Of a stretch of 34,424 nucleotides of DNA, positions 31,712 to 34,424 are shown piece after piece. Below the pieces are notes generated by a model that had not been told where the DNA came from, made no database searches, and worked only from the letters and a program-made list of their open reading frames with translations. The first letter of the stretch is position 1; each line of letters opens with the position of its first letter. The position numbers and the translations under genes were made by a program. The DNA is from Dongia mobilis (GTDB taxonomy: Bacteria; Pseudomonadota; Alphaproteobacteria; Dongiales; Dongiaceae). The stretch is taken from positions 1-34,424 of the forward strand of contig NZ_CAMDRA010000021.1 of the NCBI RefSeq assembly GCF_945906275.1, read 5' to 3'.

Positions 31712-32638
31712 TCACGCCTTTTGCAATGCCGCCACATGCGCCGTCACGGATTCGGCCAGCGCATTGAGATCATAGCCGCCTTCGAGGGTCGAGACGATGC
31801 GGCCGCCGCAGAGGCCTGCCGCCAGTGTCACGAGCTGGTCGGTGACCCAGCTGTAATCCTCGGTTTCGAATTCTAGGCTGGCCAGGGGATCGGCGCGGTG
31901 GGCGTCGAAGCCGGCGGAGATCAGCAGCAAATCGGGGCGGAATTTTTCGAGGGCGGGGAGGATGATCTCCTCGACCGCGTCGCGGAATTCCTCGGAGCCG
32001 GCATAGGGTGGCAGCGGTGCGTTGACGATGTTGCCGACACCCTTCTCGGTCCTGGCGCCGGTGCCGGGATAAAGCGGGCTCTGATGGGTCGAGGCATAGA
32101 GCACGCGCGGATCATGGTCGAAGATGTGCTGCGTGCCGTTGCCGTGATGGACGTCGAAATCGAAGATGGCGACACGGTCGAGGCCGAAGGCATCGAGCGC
32201 TTCGGCAGCGCCCACCGAGACATTGTTGAAGATGCAGAAGCCCATGGCGAGGTCGCGCTCGGCATGGTGTCCCGGCGGTCGCACGGCGCAGAAGGCATTG
32301 GTCAATTCGCCCTTCAGCACGGCGCCCACCGCCGCCGTCACGGCACCCGCGGCATGGAGGGCTGCGGCGCCGGAACCGGGCGAGAGCACCGTGTCGCCGT
32401 CCAGCTCGCCCTGGCCGACAGCGGGAATGGCCGCGAAGACCTCGTCGATATAGGCGCGGGTGTGGATGCGGGCCAGCTGATCAAGGGTCGCCTCGGGCGC
32501 GTCGCGCCGGTCGAGGGCGGCGTAGAGCGGATCGTCGAGCAGGCGCAGGATGGCAACCAGGCGCTGGATGCGTTCGGGATGACCCGGTCCGGTATCGTGG
32601 CCGAGGCAGGAAGCATGCGTATAAAGGCCGGTGGTCAT
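31712..32638 (-). CDS. histone deacetylase family protein (class II-like amidohydrolase)
   Basis: A 308-residue zinc amidohydrolase. Catalytic H124-H125 (RPPGHHAE), zinc ligands D162 and H164 (DFDVHHGNGT) and D245 (SAGFDAHRADP), and Y289 (LEGGYDL) are all present, as in bacterial HDAC-like deacetylases acting on acetylated lysines, polyamines or related amides. Start ATG overlaps the upstream stop as ATGA, implying translational coupling with the LprI-like gene. In many alphaproteobacteria an HDAC-family gene directly precedes xseB-ispA; here it is about 1.8 kb from xseB with two other genes between. Confidence 0.94.
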   Translation of the reverse strand: MTTGLYTHASCLGHDTGPGHPERIQRLVAILRLLDDPLYAALDRRDAPEATLDQLARIHTRAYIDEVFAAIPAVGQGELDGDTVLSPGSGAAALHAAGAVTAAVGAVLKGELTNAFCAVRPPGHHAERDLAMGFCIFNNVSVGAAEALDAFGLDRVAIFDFDVHHGNGTQHIFDHDPRVLYASTHQSPLYPGTGARTEKGVGNIVNAPLPPYAGSEEFRDAVEEIILPALEKFRPDLLLISAGFDAHRADPLASLEFETEDYSWVTDQLVTLAAGLCGGRIVSTLEGGYDLNALAESVTAHVAALQKA

Positions 32639-33414
32639 GGCGTCCCGCTGGAGAGGCGCGTCAGGCGATAGATGGCGCTGGCGTCGGCCACCAGCAGCGA
32701 GCCGTCATCGCCCGGCAGATAGAGGGCGAACAGGCGGCCAAGGCAAAAGCCGGCGATGGCGTCGGGGCTGTTCGCCTGGGCAGCGTCGGCCTGGGCAGCA
32801 TCAGCCTGGGCGATGAGGGCCGCTTCCTCGGCATCCAGGGGCCGCGCGCGGGCATCTTTCAGCGGCTGCAATGTGGGACCGGCGCAAGCGGCGCCGCCCA
32901 GCGTGCTCAAGCTGTGGCGGTCGAGACGGATGAGGCGGCCCTTCTGCCCGGACCCGGTGAGGGATGGATCTTGCGCCTCGATGAGGTCGCTCAATTGCCA
33001 GAGGCCGGTGAGGTGGCGCGCTGGATCGGGCACCTCGCCCGCGACCGGCGATGCTTCGGCGAGGCTCGCCATGCGCGCGGTGTAGAGCTCGATGAGGCAG
33101 GTATGGGCAGCACTGCTGATCTCGACCATGTCGTCATCGGCGCCGGGCAGGATGCCGCAGGCGGCGGCACGCTGCGCCGCCCAGTCGCGCTGCTGGCTAC
33201 GGAGGGTTTCAGGATCAGCGGATTGCGCCAGCGCCTCGGTATAGATGGCGGCAAGATCGGCATCGATGCCGGAGAGGATGTCATCGGCACAGATCGCGTG
33301 TTCGAGCGTGGTCGCCGCCTTCGCGCAATCGAAGCTCGGCTGTGCGTCCTGGGCATGGGCGGAGGCTGCCAGCAGCAGCGCAACAGTCGAGAAGGCAGCG
33401 AGACGACGGAACAT
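32635..33414 (-). CDS. secreted protein with LprI-like N-terminal domain
   Basis: A 259-residue protein. Signal peptide MFRRLAAFSTVALLLAASAH A, then SFDCAKAATTLEHAICADDI (Cys30, Cys42), QQRDWAAQRAAACG and a further Cys in HTCLIELYTARM: the LprI-like domain fills ~28-115. The C-terminal ~140 residues (DPARHLTGLWQLSDL ... FCLGRLFALYLPGDDGSLLV) are not recognised. A small internal repeat AQADAAQADAAQA (~residues 207-219) reflects a 15-bp DNA duplication. Start overlaps the DUF423 stop (TGATG) and its stop overlaps the HDAC start, so the three form a coupled operon. Confidence 0.75.
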   Translation of the reverse strand: MFRRLAAFSTVALLLAASAHAQDAQPSFDCAKAATTLEHAICADDILSGIDADLAAIYTEALAQSADPETLRSQQRDWAAQRAAACGILPGADDDMVEISSAAHTCLIELYTARMASLAEASPVAGEVPDPARHLTGLWQLSDLIEAQDPSLTGSGQKGRLIRLDRHSLSTLGGAACAGPTLQPLKDARARPLDAEEAALIAQADAAQADAAQANSPDAIAGFCLGRLFALYLPGDDGSLLVADASAIYRLTRLSSGTP

Positions 33415-33788
33415 CAGATGGAACCCTTTTTGAGGCCCGCGACCAAGAGCAGGAGCCAGCCGAGGATGAGCAGGCTGCCGCCGATCGGGGTGAGGTAGAC
33501 AAGTATACGCGGCCCGCCAAAGGCCAGAAGATAAAGACTACCCGAAAATAGCAGCGCGCCAAGGGCGAAGGCGAGGCCTGATATTGTGACAAGACGCACA
33601 GAATTGCGTTGGCTGAGGGCTGCGATGCCGAGCAGCGCCACGGCATGCCACAGCTGGTAGGAAGAGCCGGTCCTGACCCAGTCGATGGCGTGCTGGGGCA
33701 ATGTCGCTTCGGCACCATGGGCGGCCCAGGCGCCGAACGCCACCGCCATCGCCCCGTGGAAGCCGGAAGCGGCCAACCATCTGTTCAT
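33414..33788 (-). CDS. DUF423 (YgdD-like) small membrane protein
   Basis: A 124-residue inner-membrane protein with four helices. MNRWLAASGFHGAMAVAFGA W-AAHG, YQLWHAVALLG and LFSGSLYLLAFGGPR ... LTPIGGSLLILGWLLLL are the diagnostic DUF423 blocks. Family function unknown. First gene of the operon with the LprI-like and HDAC-like proteins (TGATG overlap). Divergent from the enoyl-CoA hydratase gene over 108 nt. Confidence 0.93.
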   Translation of the reverse strand: MNRWLAASGFHGAMAVAFGAWAAHGAEATLPQHAIDWVRTGSSYQLWHAVALLGIAALSQRNSVRLVTISGLAFALGALLFSGSLYLLAFGGPRILVYLTPIGGSLLILGWLLLLVAGLKKGSI

Positions 33789-33896
33789 CTCGTCACCCGA
33801 AAACCGTCATTTCGGGAACTATCGCATGACGCGCCCGATATGGCATCATCCCTCACCTGCGACCCGTTGACCCGACAGCAAAGTGATCATGCCATC

Positions 33897-34424
33897 ATGA
33901 GTGAAGCCGACATCCTTGTCTCAGCAGAGGGCGCCATCCGCCGCCTCACCCTCAACCGGCCGCAGCGCCTCAATGCGCTGACGCGAAACCTGCTCGGGCA
34001 ATTGTCCGATGCGCTGGCCGACATCGCCGCCGACAGCGATGCGCGGGTGCTGGTCATCAGCGGATCGGGGCGCGGCTTCTGTGCCGGGCAGGATCTGACC
34101 GACCAGGGCGCGGTCGAGGATGGCCGCACCTGCCGCGACACGGTCGAGCGTTATTACAATCCGGTGGTGCGGCAGATCCGCAGCCTGGGTCTGCCGGTGA
34201 TCGCCGCCGTCAACGGCATCGCGGCGGGGGCCGGCATGAGCCTGGCGCTTGCGGCCGACATCACGCTCGCCAATGAAAGTGCTGTGTTCGATCTGGCGTT
34301 CGCGCGCATCGGCCTCATCCCAGATGCCGGCGGCACCTATCAGCTGCAGCGCTTGCTGGGGCCGGCGCGCGCGATGGCATTGGCCATGCTGGGCGAGAAG
34401 CTCACGGCGAGACAGGCGGTCGAG
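33897..34424 (+). CDS. enoyl-CoA hydratase/isomerase family protein (PaaG-like), 3' end beyond window
   Basis: The visible 176 codons show the crotonase fold: LTLNRPQRLNALTRNL, oxyanion-hole loops GRGFCAGQDLTDQG and VNGIAAGAGMSLALAADI, and FARIGLIPDAGGTYQLQRL. The Asp in IPDAGG and absence of the usual hydratase Glu pair resemble PaaG (1,2-epoxyphenylacetyl-CoA isomerase) and related delta-isomerases, so isomerase is more likely than hydratase. The start at 33897 has no clear ribosome binding site; a 3-codon frame ATGCCATCATGA (33888) overlaps it. Confidence 0.9.
   Translation, partial: MSEADILVSAEGAIRRLTLNRPQRLNALTRNLLGQLSDALADIAADSDARVLVISGSGRGFCAGQDLTDQGAVEDGRTCRDTVERYYNPVVRQIRSLGLPVIAAVNGIAAGAGMSLALAADITLANESAVFDLAFARIGLIPDAGGTYQLQRLLGPARAMALAMLGEKLTARQAVE

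Overview
The window is a GC-rich alphaproteobacterial chromosome segment, most likely Rhodospirillales. This is inferred from gene content and order: pdxH, a J-domain protein, fabI and aroC; xseB, ispA and tlyA; and several small PAS proteins of the kind abundant in Rhodospirillales. I could not run a database search, so genus is not claimed. No rRNA, tRNA, CRISPR array, transposase or phage gene was seen.

Layout. 1-5650 is entirely on the minus strand: a 3'-truncated dimethylformamidase large-subunit-like gene, a glutathione S-transferase, a frame-disrupted membrane protein gene of lower GC, then (in transcription order) pdxH, a cation diffusion facilitator and a short-chain dehydrogenase. 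5771-7260 (plus) holds a glycine-zipper lipoprotein and a class II J-domain chaperone. 7394-20500 is an accessory stretch rich in sensing and exported proteins: a LysR regulator, an LprI-like/DUF3298-like exported protein, a chemoreceptor relic, two PAS proteins, a CheY-like regulator divergent from a hybrid-type histidine kinase whose receiver lies in another frame, beta-carbonic anhydrase, an SRAP DNA-protein crosslink protein, and a run of small secreted proteins (fasciclin, PEBP-like and unknowns). 20763-25188 has a sarcosine-oxidase-like flavoenzyme, fabI-aroC and a tandem pair of PAS-like proteins. 25205-29903 (minus) is xseB-ispA-MATE-tlyA-rRNA m5U methyltransferase, a familiar isoprenoid/RNA-modification neighbourhood in which the usual dxs gene is missing and a MATE transporter sits in its place. 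30249-33788 contains a DUF2062 protein, a low-GC LprI-like gene and a tightly coupled DUF423/LprI-like/HDAC-like operon. The window ends inside an enoyl-CoA hydratase/isomerase gene.

The most distinctive non-coding signal is a dispersed hairpin repeat (five copies, always 29-71 nt beyond the 3' end of a gene) whose stem changes are compensatory. At two loci a second element with perfect 22-bp inverted ends follows it. A second recurring theme is short perfect or near-perfect tandem duplications (7-16 bp units) in gene spacers, three of them overlapping stop codons. Two genes look split by frame changes: a membrane protein at a T-TTT-TTC heptamer, and a kinase-receiver junction. I do not see a complete, clearly new defence or mobile system. 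The best candidates for something undescribed are the composite repeat and the group of small exported proteins beside PAS sensors.
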